From: Bactericera cockerelli
Lineage: Eukaryota; Arthropoda; Insecta; Hemiptera; Triozidae
Direction: 5' to 3'
Assembly (NCBI GenBank): GCA_024516035.1
Contig: CM044961.1
Location: 35,068,953-35,132,952, forward strand
Length of the DNA stretch: 64,000 nt
The notes below the pieces were generated by a model. The model saw only the letters and a program-made list of their open reading frames with translations, made no database searches and had not been told where the DNA came from. Made by a program: the position numbers and the translations under genes. This document shows positions 12,301-23,439 of the stretch, piece by piece. Within the stretch, counting starts at the first letter, position 1. Every line of letters begins with the position of its first letter.

Positions 12301-14483
12301 ATGACTGCAATAGCTAGGTAATTCATTAATTTTATTCAATTTTGGTGTATTTAATTTAATCAAATAATAGTTCTCTTTATAGATTATAAGATACATAATA
12401 TGTACATTTTACATTCATCAAAAGTCAATGACAGTTGAAAAATGATGTTAAACCCTAATAAAACAGAACAAATGTCAATAAGATACAGGGTGGCGCATAA
12501 GTAATGACAACATTTGAAAATCCTTTAACTTTTTTTCTAAATATTTTTTTCTTGTAATTTTTTCATAACCTTGAAATAAACTATATGCAAGGTCATTATG
12601 CAAAAGTACACAACTTTACAACGAACCAAAATTGTACAATTTTATTTTGAAAATGGACGTTCAATTACACAAACTCAGTTACCGTACAAGCGATATTTCC
12701 AAGTTCGAAAGGCCCGATTTACAGAACAATTATGAAAATAATTGAATGTTTTCAAGAACAAGGTGCAGTCAGAGACCTTCCGAGACCAGGAAGACAACGT
12801 TCAGTCGTCACTGAAGCAAATCGACAGCGTGTTTCTGACAATATTGAAAGCAGCCCAGGCACTTCAACACGACGGCGCTCAACCCAATTGGGAATGTCCC
12901 AGCTATTGAAAATCACCCACAGATATGGTTTCAGCGAGATGGAGCCACACCACACACAGCAAGCACAACAATGGCACTTCTACGGGAAATTTTTGAAAAT
13001 TGCATAATCTCCCGAAATAGCGACTTCCCATGGCCTTCATGCTCACCTGAATTATCCGCCCCAGACTTGTTCCTGTGGGCATATCTGAAGGAAAGGGTGT
13101 ACGTGAACAAACCTCGGACCATTCAACAACTAAAGAACAACATTACAGAAGAAATTCAAGCGTTAGGAGCAAACGTTCTCCGATCAGTAATGGAAAATGC
13201 CCGGGAAAGAGCCCGACTTTGCGAAGCTGGATATGGCCAACACTTACGTGACGTAATATTCCATGTGTAGTATGGAACAAATTCGCCAAGCCTCTAGAAT
13301 CGACCAATAAAACTTTTTTTTCGATTGAACAAATAATAAAAAAAAATATCACAAAAAAACTTGTTGTCATTACTTATGCGCCACCCTGTACATAATTGGA
13401 TACCCATATCCAATGTCTAGGATTCTGTTTCAGTTTTAACAACCACATAGTGATCCACAATATGACATGTTGTACCTAAATAGAGGTGTTCATAAACTAG
13501 TACATACCCACTAAAGCTAAATAGTTACATCGGAATAGCATTTCCACATGGCCTAGACCACCATCTGTAAAGTCTTGTCTCTCTTTCTCTTTCAGAGGAT
13601 CACAGTTGTAAATTCTGAAACCATCCTCCATGCCACATGCAAAACAGCCTGGAAAAGATTAAAATAGCTAATAAAAAATATACCAATGTTTTAGCAGGGG
13701 ATTTAGCCCTCCAATCACTAAAAACTTACCAAAAAAAATTCACTTGCATTGTGACACTCTAAATAAAATAGATACAAAGATCAGCAATGTCCAGCAAGGC
13801 TAAGGGCAAAATTAATAGACAAATTCTATATCACTAGTAATTGTTAAGTGTTGGTTTTTCCTATCTTACACAGTATGAAATCCATGACTTGGCGCCACAG
13901 AGTTATTACAAAAACATCTAATAATTCCTCCCTAAGACTTGGAGGGTGACAAGTCAAATTTGTACCAATGTGGAGCTGGTGATTCCTGGCCCCACTCAGG
14001 CTGAGTGAGGTTAATGATAGTAGCTTGTTTTGTAATTTTCCAGCAAATGGATTGTAAAACCCCTGTTGTGATTATGATCATGCAGTTGAAAGTACATCAG
14101 TACTTTATAAAAATGGGTAAGTTCTATGTTTTAGATTTGCGTAAATTCTTTGAGTTATTATTTCTCTTTCTTTTAATATGATTTATCTAAAGAGGGGCAA
14201 ATACCTATAATTATGAGAATCTGGTTTTTCCCCAAACCAAGTTATGTACCTATACCTATCATTTTTACTTTCGGAGTGAGTTCACCAGTTACAATTTCAA
14301 AAGTTTCGTGAGTTTAGATCACCAAGTGTTTTCCAATTTTAGAGTTGTAGGGTCTTGAAGGTTGTTGATCCCTGAGTAAGCTAATCACAAAATTAAAAAC
14401 ACAGCATCCAACATACCTTGGTCTTGATTGAATCCGGCGTAAAGCAGTCCATTTTTGTAGGTGCTTGAGTTGACCAAATTCAT
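6379..14483 (-). CDS. Wdr45b: WDR45B / WIPI3 (PROPPIN autophagy WD-repeat protein), 7 exons
   Basis: Coding exons, 5' to 3' on the minus strand: 14483-14417, 13648-13508, 11754-11536, 10352-10055, 9049-8909, 7941-7856, 6497-6379. All introns are GT-AG and the phases join without a break (1071 nt, about 356 aa; human WDR45B is 344 aa). The product starts [20 protein letters not shown] and ends with a TAG stop. Visible family marks are [79 protein letters not shown] (the PROPPIN F/LRRG phosphoinositide-binding motif, exon 4), [27 protein letters not shown] and CADGSYYKF. By family knowledge it is a seven-bladed propeller that binds PI3P/PI(3,5)P2 at forming autophagosomes. The sequence matches WDR45B better than WDR45 (WIPI4). 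Odd points: exon 4 has a six-alanine run and is GC-rich, and the stop codon lies at the edge of a tandem array. The gene is divergent from Cluap1. Confidence 0.95.
6815..7026 (-). mobile_element. tRNA-derived SINE (family C)
   Basis: On the minus strand: GTCCCGGTAGCTCCATGGTA head, body TTGCGATTTTGACCTCATAA, GGGCTTACTGCTGGAATAAT and a GCAGTATAAATAAGGC-like end. Confidence 0.86.
7028..7240 (-). mobile_element. tRNA-derived SINE (family B)
   Basis: On the minus strand: CAAGTGGTTAACGTCATAAT-like head, B box GGTTCGAAGCCC, then ATGAATTTTTCCTCATTAAT and GGTGGTAGAAAATGCTTTGA-like body, and the family tail. The family C copy at 6815-7026 directly adjoins it. Confidence 0.85.
8100..8340 (+). mobile_element. 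SINE-like family H (TGGTCTCCAGCCAACTT...)
   Basis: GATGGTCTCCAGCCAACTTT, AGCCATTAAACCCTTAGGAA and TCTCCCTGTTTAACGTCCCC in order. Parts recur at 41200-41290, 51530-51655, 54695-54990 (minus) and 57540-57700 (minus). Confidence 0.78.
9112..9190 (-). repeat. Intronic partial copy of Wdr45b exon 5
   Basis: On the minus strand this encodes [15 protein letters not shown], nearly the same as [15 protein letters not shown] in exon 5 (9049-8909). It lies ~100 bp upstream of that exon in the transcript. It lacks the exon's true acceptor and donor, so it is read as a local duplication, not a cassette exon. Confidence 0.8.
9535..9935 (-). mobile_element. Family F element with expanded ~38-bp end repeat
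   Basis: CGATGGTAGCCAGACAGTGG end, then seven tandem copies of TGGTCTACTCCCTGTTTATA + GTCCCCCAGCCAGACTGC. Other copies have 2 to 4 units, so the number varies between insertions. Confidence 0.88.
9946..10050. repeat. ~21-bp tandem repeat beside the Wdr45b exon 4 donor
   Basis: Five copies of GTAAACTTATCTCACAAAAA end 4 bp short of the donor of exon 10352-10055. This unit does not contain exon sequence. Confidence 0.85.
11295..11510 (-). mobile_element. tRNA-derived SINE (family E), partial
   Basis: The minus strand carries ATGGTTGAGACT-like head remains, GGCATTTCCGGCCCTACCCA and GGTTAATGTGGGTAGCTGGT. The tail is missing. Lies next to Wdr45b exon 3. Confidence 0.75.
12486..13388. mobile_element. 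Tc1/mariner-superfamily deletion derivative with TA target duplication
   Basis: 903 bp with near-perfect terminal inverted repeats (CAGGGTGGCGCATAAGTAAT at 12486, complement ending 13388) and TA on both sides. It lies in a Wdr45b intron (between exons 2 and 3). It contains both ends of a transposase gene with the middle deleted. Confidence 0.95.
12640..13270 (+). pseudogene. Internally deleted DUF4817/DDE transposase
   Basis: The 5' part encodes a helix-turn-helix of DUF4817 type ([40 protein letters not shown]). The 3' part encodes [32 protein letters not shown] and a C-terminus ending RDVIFHV. The catalytic middle is missing and the frame shifts at the junction near 12900-12970, so it is not functional. 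Confidence 0.85.
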
Positions 14484-15140
14484 TGTGCCGAGTTCCTTGT
14501 GTCCAGGGATGATTATTCAGGTTTGTTTAAAACACATTACTGTTTAAATTAGGTATATTTATAAGGATTTCTAATTGGAATTCTAAGAAATTACAGCTTT
14601 CCACTTTCAGACTTGTGGTGAAGAAAATTTGAATCTGATTTGATGAATCAATCAAACATTCAAAACAAAAACAAGAGATCTTTGACGTCTTTAAATAAAA
14701 GCCAAGTCCAGAAAAAATGGTAAGGTATCACTTCACATTAGAAAATAGAAAGTACAAAAACCTTCTTTTATGCCTTTCATATTTTCATAATAATCTTATT
14801 CACATAAAATCTTAAAATTAATGCTGTGCAAAAATTTGACAGAAAATGAATTTATTATCAATGATTTCAAATTTTAAAATTTATCCCGAATACCCGAAAG
14901 TGTAGATTTCATGTGGACGAGGCTTCAAACAGCTGATTTAAATGAAGGATTTTGATTGGTCCTTCTTATCACTTGTTACTATAGCAACGCGTGAGGCACA
15001 AAATTTGAAAAACAAAACAAATGGAAATTATCACTGATAATAAAATATTTTGGATTGAAGAGCTTTTTCATTCTTATTTATCTCTCAAAAAAATACTATT
15101 CCCTAGAATTGTTCATTTTGGATTATCAATAATTGGTGAA
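14484..15140. promoter_or_regulatory. Shared divergent promoter of Wdr45b and Cluap1
   Basis: The 657 bp between the two start codons must hold both promoters and 5' untranslated regions. It is AT-rich except near 14900-15000. That part holds an inverted CCAAT box (ATTGG, 14955-14959) and the X-box at 14975-14988. I found no interspersed repeat between the start codons, unlike almost every other stretch of this length in the window. No TATA box could be assigned with confidence. Confidence 0.7.
14975..14988 (+). promoter_or_regulatory. RFX X-box upstream of Cluap1
   Basis: GTTACTATAGCAAC fits the RFX X-box consensus (two half sites GYNRYY and RRNRAC with a short AT spacer) at every constrained position. 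It lies 153 bp upstream of the Cluap1 ATG, the usual distance for ciliary genes under RFX control in animals. An inverted CCAAT box is 16 bp upstream. Binding by RFX is inferred from the match and from the identity of the gene. Confidence 0.8.
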
Positions 15141-18100
15141 ATGTCTTTCAGAGATCTTAGAAGTAAGTTACAGACTAGACATTCAAGAAAAAATATATGC
15201 TGTAAATTAATTTATCAAATAGGGACCTATCACAATTTTACCTCTATTTCTCAATTATTTCCTACCTGGAATGCCACACTAGTACCTTAGAAACCACTCA
15301 AACAGCAATGTTTTTGAAAGTATTGTTGAGCTTTTCAGCCTGCTTAAATGTGGAATTAGGAGTGCCAGAACTAAAGAGCTTCAACCATACAAAAGAGGCT
15401 GACCAATGCCAACACCAAGTACCTAGCTTTTGGAAAAATCAATTTAAAAGAAGAAGAAAAAATCATGTTTTTTTTTTTTTTTAAAGCAAACTGATAAATA
15501 AGTTAGTGTCTGCTCTTGATACCTATATGCAAGTGGGCTATAGCCACCCATAACATCGGTGGTGTGAGAGATGTCACCCACTCAATCACACAGCCGGACT
15601 GCTGGTCCCTTTTCAGATTATACATAGTCCCTCAGTTACGTAGAATTCCATTTATATTTTTGGTAATAACTTTGTTGTTATTTATTGTGATACATGAATA
15701 AGAAGAAACATTTTCTTTTCAGACTTTAATGAAATGATGAGGACTTTGGGATACTCCAGGCTGATTTCCATGGAGAATTTCCGAACTCCCAACTTTACCC
15801 TGATAGCTGAAATTCTAGTCTGGTTAGTCAAGCGGTTTGATCAAGAGTTTGAAATAGCAAAACCTGACACCAGTACGGAAGAAGAGCGGGTAGCTTTGAT
15901 TCGATCTGTAGCTCAGTTCATGGTATGTATGTTTATAATTTTTTTTTTTTTTTTTTTTCTCCCCTTTTTTTTATTATTATTATTATTTTTATTTTTTTTA
16001 TTGTTATGTGATTATAAGTAATTGGATGTTGATCAAGCCATTGTAAGGTCAACATCTGTTTTATTATTACAATAAATAAATACATTGAATTGAATTGAAT
16101 TGAATAATAAATATTAAATTTTACTCAAGTTTTTTTTACAGAGTAAATTTATACATTTATTATACATATTCACAAAAACTCTTCTCTTTTACACAAAAAA
16201 ATTCAAGTTTTACCAGGAGATATAGTGGGTTTCAATTAATAATACACATAAGTCAGAGAAAAATAAAATTAATAATAATAATAAAATAAAAAAATATACT
16301 GTTTGTACTTACCAAAGTAAATATATTTTATCAGATTTAGGAGAATGATAAAATTAAAAAATATTTTCCTTATTAAAAAAGAAGGAAGAAAAACATAAAT
16401 ATCCTATTTTTATTTCCATCTGTTATAAAAAGGTGTAAATGAGATTTTTTTTTGCATCAACTTTTTCAATTATCTTATCCTCAGGCAACTAAAGCAAATA
16501 TCAAGTTAAACACAAAACGTTTATACCAAGCAGATGGTTATGCAGTAATAGAATTACTCAAAATTACATCTCTATTATATGAAGCCTTCAAAAGTCAAAA
16601 TGTTGAAGATGGTCACATTTCAACTAACATTGATCAGCTCATGGAAAAAGTAAGTAAATATCAAAATATGAGTAGGTACTAAGTTAATAGTTTTCAAAAA
16701 AATATTTTTAATATTTATTGGAATTAAAAACAGTTTTTTTTATATTGATAATGTACACTTAAAATATGTAAAAAAATTCTACCAACCCTAGGATTACAAA
16801 AATCCAACCAACCTCAGTAGCTTGATTGATAAGACTTGTAATCTTGAGGTTGATGGTTCAAGTCCCATGTCAAGCAAAAAATTAGTAAAGTGAGTGAGTG
16901 ATTAATTTTGATAAACAAAAATTCAATTTGCTATCTTGAATTAAAAGTAAAAAAATCGAAATGTCTTCTTTCCAGTACAACATATTTTTTTTTCTTTACT
17001 TTCAGATGAATACATTGACTTTTTCCAGGGATTTAGCCCCAGACATCACTAACAAGGGAGCCAAGTTATATGAGTTACTTGGTCAAGAAGTCACATTGAG
17101 GGTGAGTTATTGAGTATGCAATGTGGTCTTTTTTTTAGTTGCAAATTCTACATTTGGTATACGACAAGGAGCCCCTTTCTGCTATCAGTTGAAACAAAGT
17201 CTTAGGTATTGGAATATTTTTTTTAAACATTAATAAAGCTAAGCATAAATTTTGAACTTATTAAAAGGTTTTGGAATATTTAAAATATTTAATTTGGCAT
17301 AGGACTAAAGGGTAATATTGAACTTATCTATACATAAAAATGTTGGAATTATTCAATACCCAACCATATTTCTTCTCACCCCGTCAGGAAGAAAGACAGA
17401 ACTGCCTCAACACTCAACTAGAGCTCAGTGAAATAGAATCTGCCCTAGACCAAGCCATTAACGAAACCCAAGAAAAGGTGACAAACTTGAAAACCCAGAT
17501 CGAGAACATAGCATCATCGGAAGCCAGTTTAGACAAGAAGATTGAGAAGAGAAAATCGAGTTGGATAGAAATACAAAGCGGCTCCAAACACTGAAAAAAG
17601 TCAAGTGAGTAGCAAATATAAGTACCACGAGCGCACAATTAGCTCAGTGGAGAAGCACTCGCTTGCCATGCGGAAGGTCCCGGATTCGAACCCCTGCGCC
17701 GACAAAAAAATGTATTCAAAATTTGGTTACATATGTTTGCAAGGGACCTAAATGGAAGTATTGTGTCACTTCTCGCCCATCAGAGAGGAGGCATACTACA
17801 TGATGGGCAGGCTACAACACAGACCACAAGCGTCTACAGTAGCTCCTGTTTCATGGCTACGAAATAAAAAAGGCTGTGAAACACTCATCTTTAAAAAAGA
17901 AAAGAAAAAAAAAGTACTTAATCATAATTTTGTTAATGACAAAATTACTCACAACTCGCCTCACTTAATTTTTGCAATACTTGAACTGACCTCCAGGTTA
18001 TGAGTCCAACACCTTGTCCATTGATCTACTGTAGTCAGAGAGAGAAAGAGAGTGAAAAAAAAACCAGATCAAATATTAAAATAGTACCTATCTTTTTTTA

Positions 18101-20236
18101 ATTTCAACACAATTTTCTCTTATTTGAGTTCGAGATGTTGTGACTAGTATGGCAACAGCTGGGGTGAGTGTGATTGTCATGATTAATGGAAAGTTCTTTC
18201 TACTCGGGACTCTTCACAAATCAGTAGGCACAATAATATATTTTTTATTAACAAAATAAATTTTATTTTGAACTGTTCTAAACAAAGAGTTGCCAACTGA
18301 CACAGTATACATAATTAAGAGCAAAATTATAAGAAAAAATCAAGATCACAAGTTTTAGTCAGGATATAAATTTCCCCTAAATGGGGGAAATGTAAGACTT
18401 AGGTCCAAATCTGGATACAAGTTCACATTGGTTTAAAAAAAAATTGTCTATTAATTTCGTCCTAAATATGGACAAATAAAGTCTTGACTAATTATTGTTG
18501 TACTCCTATTTAATAATTTGGCCATTCAATTCAAATAAAATACTGTACTCCTCTTTAGGCCTGCATTCCTGGCGGAGTATGAAGTGCTCGAGGTGGAACT
18601 GAAGAGGCTACATCAGGAATATGTGATGAGGTTCCGCTGTCTATCTTATCTGCAGCATCAGATAGAAGAGCTGGATCATCAGGAACAGGAGAGGGTTGAA
18701 GAGGCACAGGTAAGTCATAGGAGTTGAGTCATCAGGAACTGGAGAGGATTGAAGAGGCACAGGTAAGTTATAAGGTAAAGTTGAGTAATCAGGAACAGGA
18801 GAGGATTGAAGAGGCATGAGAATTCTGTCCAAATGTAAATCTAAGAAGTTATCAACTCAAACTTGCGCTACTAAATTTTTGGACTAATCCCGAAGTAATG
18901 TATCACACGCTTCCGGGATCTCCTACGTCTTCTGAGGATAGGTTTTTAGTGGGTAAAAAAATCCCACACCCCAGGGAGTGAGGTGGCTGGGTGTCTTTAG
19001 AAGATTTTCCTATCCTCAACAAAAAAAAAAACAAAAAAAAAAAAAAAAACAAAAAAAATGGACTTGAACCACCGATCTCCAGCTTACAAGTCCGCCGTCT
19101 TATCAATCGAATTACTGAGCTCGGTTCGACGTAAGAAACACACACGCCTTTTAGGTCCTCCGTGTCCTGTTTATCCTTTCCAGCTGCTGAAAAAAAAACA
19201 ATATTTTAACTTTCATAGGCAAAAACCCGCCGACTTGCCGAGTCCCTGAAATCCGACGATTCGCTCAAACTATTCGAGGAGGAGGAGGGAGAGGGGGAGG
19301 AGACTCCAGCACCGCCCACTTCTACTGGAGCTCCTGTGGCTCCGCCCACAATTCAGGCCATACAGGAGACTGCCAATCGCTTGCGAAGTGCCGCAGGGTC
19401 AGGTGAGACCTTCTATTTATTTTTTTCAAGTTTTTTACAATTTCAGTTGTTGGATCACAATGACTTCTTGTCTCGATGTTTTTTTTTCTTTTCTTTTTAC
19501 ATATGTCTACACTGAAGATGAGATTGCAAGTATTACTACCTGCAAACATAATCTCCAGCAATAACTAAGAATAATTTGGTTGACAATATCAGTTGGATTA
19601 GGTCATGAGGGTTCTCTTATATTCGACAGGTTCGACTGTATTTCTGGTTGTGATGTTCAAAATTTTGCTTATTCAAAGTTTTATTTCTTCTGGTTTTTCT
19701 TTGGCTGCTTTACGTCCCAAAAATTAACTGAACCAAAAAATAGTATAATAGAATATGTCTGTCCCGGTAGCTCAGTGGTAAAGCCGCACTCTGTGTATCC
19801 AGTGATACTAGAGGTCGCGGGTTCGAAACCCAGCCGGGACATGACAAGTTGCCCTCCCATTTGGGATTTTTACCACATAATAATATGTCTTGGGCTTACT
19901 GCTGGAATAATGGAACTTAAATAATCCTAATCGGGCAGTATAAATAAGGCGATATTATTATTATATTTTTATCTCCTTTTAATTACAAAAAACTATACTT
20001 TAACATTTCTTACAACCATTTATTTTCAAAATCATTATCCCATTTCTTGTTCAATCCCAGCTGCCCAAGTTATCCAGGGAAGACGCAGGGTCTACGGTAG
20101 TATGAACCCAAGTGACAGCAGTACGGACACTGATGATGAATTCCTACTTGATGATGATGATGATGATGACAATCAGGATGACTCCCGTGTTAGTAAGCCT
20201 GATGAAGCTGATGACAATAGTGATGATGATTTCTAA
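15141..20236 (+). CDS. Cluap1: CLUAP1 / IFT38 (qilin), intraflagellar transport IFT-B subunit, 8 exons
   Basis: Exons: 15141-15162, 15723-15922, 16485-16649, 17006-17101, 17388-17604, 18559-18709, 19219-19402, 20061-20236. Every boundary is GT-AG. The start was chosen because exon 1 joins exon 2 to give [18 protein letters not shown], the conserved CLUAP1 N-terminus. An in-frame ATG at 15021 would add a non-conserved extension. Later marks are [39 protein letters not shown], a coiled coil in exons 5-6, and an acidic Asp/Ser tail ending DNSDDDF. Length is about 403 aa if exon 5 is in frame (human 413 aa). The N-terminal part is the IFT38 calponin-homology-like domain, followed by coiled coil. 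In the family, IFT38 is an IFT-B subunit needed to build cilia. As read here, exon 5 is 217 nt where 3n+2 is required, so the frame breaks near 17551-17561. An AATAAA follows the stop at 20342. Confidence 0.94.
17388..17604 (+). CDS. Cluap1: CLUAP1 exon 5 with apparent 1-nt loss
   Basis: The exon opens in frame as [20 protein letters not shown] and runs through [18 protein letters not shown]. The same frame then continues [10 protein letters not shown] and stops. One base to the side, the frame reads [16 protein letters not shown], which is what the family has at this point (KIEKRKxELxRNxKRLxTL in vertebrates), and it joins exon 6 ([11 protein letters not shown]) in phase. Exon length mod 3 is 1 instead of 2. 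The simplest reading is one missing base around 17551-17561. A real frameshift allele and a sequencing or assembly error cannot be told apart from this window. Exons 6-8 keep an intact downstream frame, which argues for an error or a very recent change. Confidence 0.88.
17632..17890 (+). mobile_element. tRNA-derived SINE (family A)
   Basis: Head TTAGCTCAGTGGAGAAGCAC, then the family A body with a short internal deletion before GACCTAAATGG. Lies in the Cluap1 intron after exon 5. Confidence 0.87.
18710..18821 (+). repeat. Two tandem copies of the Cluap1 exon 6 donor end
   Basis: The exon end CATCAGGAACAGGAGAGG...GAGGCACAG|GTAAGT (18677-18715) is repeated at 18730-18768 with an intact GTAAGT, and again at 18787-18820 with the donor lost. 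Spacings are 53 and 57 bp. Using the second donor would add VSHRS and a stop. Confidence 0.92.
19757..19975 (+). mobile_element. tRNA-derived SINE (family C)
   Basis: GTCCCGGTAGCTCAGTGGTA head, B box GGTTCGAAACCC, GGGCTTACTGCTGGAATAAT body, (TTA)n tail. In the last Cluap1 intron. Confidence 0.88.
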
Positions 20237-20349
20237 ACGAGTAACGACCAGTGGAGGCATTATGAGAAGGAATATGTTATGTGGGCAAATGATGTGATTG
20301 GAAGTTTCGTAATGCAGAACTACCCACTAAAGTTGTGATATAATAAAAC

Positions 20350-21120
20350 CAAAGGGAAAACATACATTTCTACAGTGAGTGTTGGGTAGAAGAAATTTTC
20401 ATAGAAAATAACTCGGCCTTTTGCTTTGGATATACAATTTTTACTTTACATTTTCTCATTTTTTGTTACATTTTTTTCTATTTTGTCTGTAATCACTATT
20501 TGTATACCTAGCTAAGCTAATAGACAATATATGTATAGAAATCACTAATGTATAAAGAATAATAAACAAAAAGCTGAACAACTTGCACTAAATCTACAGA
20601 CCTCAAGTAAAATAAAAACCCAGAAATTAATTTATAATTAGAAAATATTTTTCGTATTTTATTTCAATTGAATTTTGACATTTCATTAAGCTTGGAAAAA
20701 AATCCCATCGTAACTTGAATTTTATAATTTAAATTAAAGGAAAAAAATAAGTAGTGAAGAATCTAAAAATCATAAGAGTATAAACAAAATCAAGGGATTC
20801 ACTGTACACAGTACAAACTATATAACACAGAAGGATAATTTTACATAAGGTACTGCTGGGCACAATCTATTTAACACTGAGGGACCCGTATTGAATAATA
20901 TTCACCAGAAATATAAGGTCATCATTAACTTTCTCCCTGTAGCCCCTGGCTAGCGTCTGGACTTATTTGATGTGACATAATCAATAGAGGGATTTGAGAT
21001 TTTTGAATTATTAAATACATATGTAATACTAAAACAAATTTAATATTATTTTCAAACCGTCTTTTTGTTGCCTTTAATTACTGTGACAGTGTGTAAATAT
21101 TACATTTTAAATAATAATAG
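20350..21120. other. Intergenic downstream of Cluap1, nothing recognised
   Basis: AT-rich with several AATAAA motifs, no coding frame with gene-like content. It separates the convergent Cluap1 and ePHD genes. Confidence 0.6.
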
Positions 21121-21345
21121 GTAAACTGGTAGTCAAGTGGTTAACGCGCTTGTCTAGTAATCCAGGTAGCGTAGGGATCCGTTGGTTCGAATCCCGCCCA
21201 GTGCATGAATTAATCCTCATTAATTTGAGTTTGTGACCACATAATTATGAGACTCTGAGGGTTAGGTGGTAGAAAAAATGCTTTGAGCATTAACATCGCC
21301 TGGTGGTTACTTTCCACTAAAGAGCGTTATTATTATTGTATTTTA
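21121..21345 (+). mobile_element. tRNA-derived SINE (family B), full length
   Basis: Head GTCAAGTGGTTAACGCGCTT, B box GGTTCGAATCCC, body GAGTTTGTGACCACATAATT, tail GCCTGGTGGTTACTTTCCAC and (ATT)n. Older or partial copies lie at 59-180, 8562-8672 and 53275-53440. Confidence 0.9.
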
Positions 21346-21499
21346 TACTGCTCAATTAGGACTAGAGTCTCTATATTAAAACAATAACTGTTTTTCTACT
21401 ATTAATTGTGATGACATTCTCAAAACAATAAAGAAAAAATCATGAATTGGGAATGAACTCGGTAGTGTTTTATCACTGATATGAAATCCTGAGTTATCA

Positions 21500-21645
21500 A
21501 GTTATCATAGTTGTGTTAATCACTTTCGTGATACCACAACTGCTCAAACTCACTTTACTAAATCTATGCTGAAACCGGGACTTGAACCACCGACCTCCAG
21601 GTTACAAGTCCGCCGCCTTATCGATCAAGCTACTGAGGAAATCCT
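21500..21645 (-). mobile_element. tRNA-derived SINE (family G)
   Basis: On the minus strand: CTCAGTAGCTTGATCGATAA head, B box GGTTCAAGTCCC, then GTGGTATCACGAAAGTGAT-type tail. A second good copy is at 25622-25760 and worn ones at 16805-16880, 19055-19130, 27195-27310 and 44395-44470. Confidence 0.8.
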
Positions 21646-21659
21646 GAGTAAGTGGATCT

Positions 21660-23215
21660 GACAGTGCAAATCTCAGATATTGCATGATAGTATTAATTTT
21701 TTTAAATCATATAGCTGTCTAAAATTTTAACTTTAATACCTCTATACATATGTATATTTTTGTACAGTAAGATAAATAGGTACCTACATAAATACTTGTA
21801 TGTTTGAATGTATAAATTACGTAAACTGAATGTATAAATTACCTACGGAAACTGCAGATTCACTAAAAGTAAATTTGTTGACATTAAATCCATTCAGGGA
21901 GTTTTTTGTACAGAAAAATATTGAAGCAATAAAATTAGTCAATCTATTAAAATTATATCTTTGTACAACTATTTTTTTTCAACATTGAAAATCGTAAACC
22001 TGAATCAAATTTAATCTTACACATGGAATAAAAGTTTATAAGGTTTATGAAAAATAAAATACTTGATGAATGTAAACTATAAACAGTAAATCACAAATAA
22101 TGTACAATCATATACAGGTGATTGTATGTACAGGAGAAAAAAAAATGCTGTCATAAATTAAACTGGTTTTGTTGGCAAAAAAAAAAAAAAAAAAACACCT
22201 TAGAAATGCCGCAGCAATACTCCACCATAGGAAAACCTACTGCTATGTCTCTATAGGAGCGGTACTTTCTGTGTGGAATAAGTCCAAGGCGAGATTCGAA
22301 TTTTAAAACAGGATTAAATAAATGTACAATTGTGTGTAAATATTACTGTGTCGCCTGGCAAGCATCAGTGAGATGTCAGTTAAATAAATATAAAAATAAC
22401 TTACGCCAGAATAATAATAATAGAAAATCTTATAAGGGCAAAGTTTTATAAGTAAAGCTATTAAGCCCAGAATGTCGCCAAGTCGGGCTATAATGCGATG
22501 AGATTGGTTGAAACTCCTACTGCAGAGAGCCTCTGATTTTATTGATTTTATTCAATGAATGCTTCATTTTATTGAACGCTTAACTTCCATTGGTTTAATT
22601 CCAAAAGCATTCATTAAAATGTCTTTGATGATCACATTAACAGCATTATTAATCAGTTGATTAACGCTATTCAGATATTTATCACCTGGTTTGGTGTGAT
22701 TGATAAACGCACTCTAACGCCGGAATTAATGAATGCCACTAAAGTGGAAACCGTATACATATTGTGTAGAGGAGGTGCGCCAAAAATGGACCCCTCCCTT
22801 TAAAGAGGACTCCCAACCCATTTCACGCGAGAATGCCTAAGAGTGTTAAAAGTTTAGCCTACCTATGTTTGTCATTACACTCAAAATATGGCATACGTAT
22901 TTTTATTTGTACTTTGTACTTAAGTCCCGGTTGAGAAAGTGTTACACCCAGACCGGTTTCTTCATTTCTTGATTTTTGGAATTTCAAATCATTTTCCTTC
23001 TGATTTTTTGAAATTCGTTCCTATTTTTGTGAGTCTTTTTCATGTCGAGCTAAATTTTTGGTTATATCACTCTGAAGAATATTAGCGCGTTCTCTGCAAG
23101 ATTTCTTTCTTACACCTAGCATTTAGAATAGAATATACCTTGTCAATACTGCCGCCCCTGTAAGACTGAAAAGTCCCTTTACTTCAACAGTCAAACAGGG
23201 TGTATTTCATAGGTG
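21660..23215. other. Intergenic, nothing recognised
   Basis: AT-rich, with an A run at 22178 and short direct repeats (GATTTTATTGATTTTATT at 22535). No gene or known repeat family seen. Confidence 0.55.
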
Positions 23216-23216
23216 C

Positions 23217-23395
23217 CGACCTCCGTGGCTCAGTGGTTAAGAGCATTGGTTACTGACCCGGAGGTTGCGGGTTCGAATCCCGGCCGGAGCGGAAATTTCT
23301 GACCGAAATTTATCGTTTCCGGAATGGCATGGATGTAAAGGTAAAGTGCCCTGAAGTAATGTGAAAGCGGTTCCGGGGCACACTTACAAAAGGTA
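23217..23395 (+). mobile_element. tRNA-derived SINE (family D)
   Basis: CCTCCGTGGCTCAGTGGTTA head, B box GGGTTCGAATCCC, body GGAATGGCATGGATGTAAAG. A second head is at 56058-56122. The anticodon arm is not intact, so this is a SINE and not a tRNA gene. Confidence 0.8.
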
Positions 23396-23439
23396 AGAGA
23401 GGGATTTCCTGATACTTAAGAAAGACGAAACAAGTTCCA

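Noticed and set aside
15021..15140. Upstream in-frame ATG as the Cluap1 start
   Set aside because: The 40-residue extension is not part of the conserved N-terminus. MSFRDLR at 15141 is.
23217..23290. Possible tRNA gene
   Set aside because: Has A and B boxes, but the arms do not fold as a full tRNA and the sequence continues into a repeated SINE body. The same holds for other tRNA-like heads in the window.
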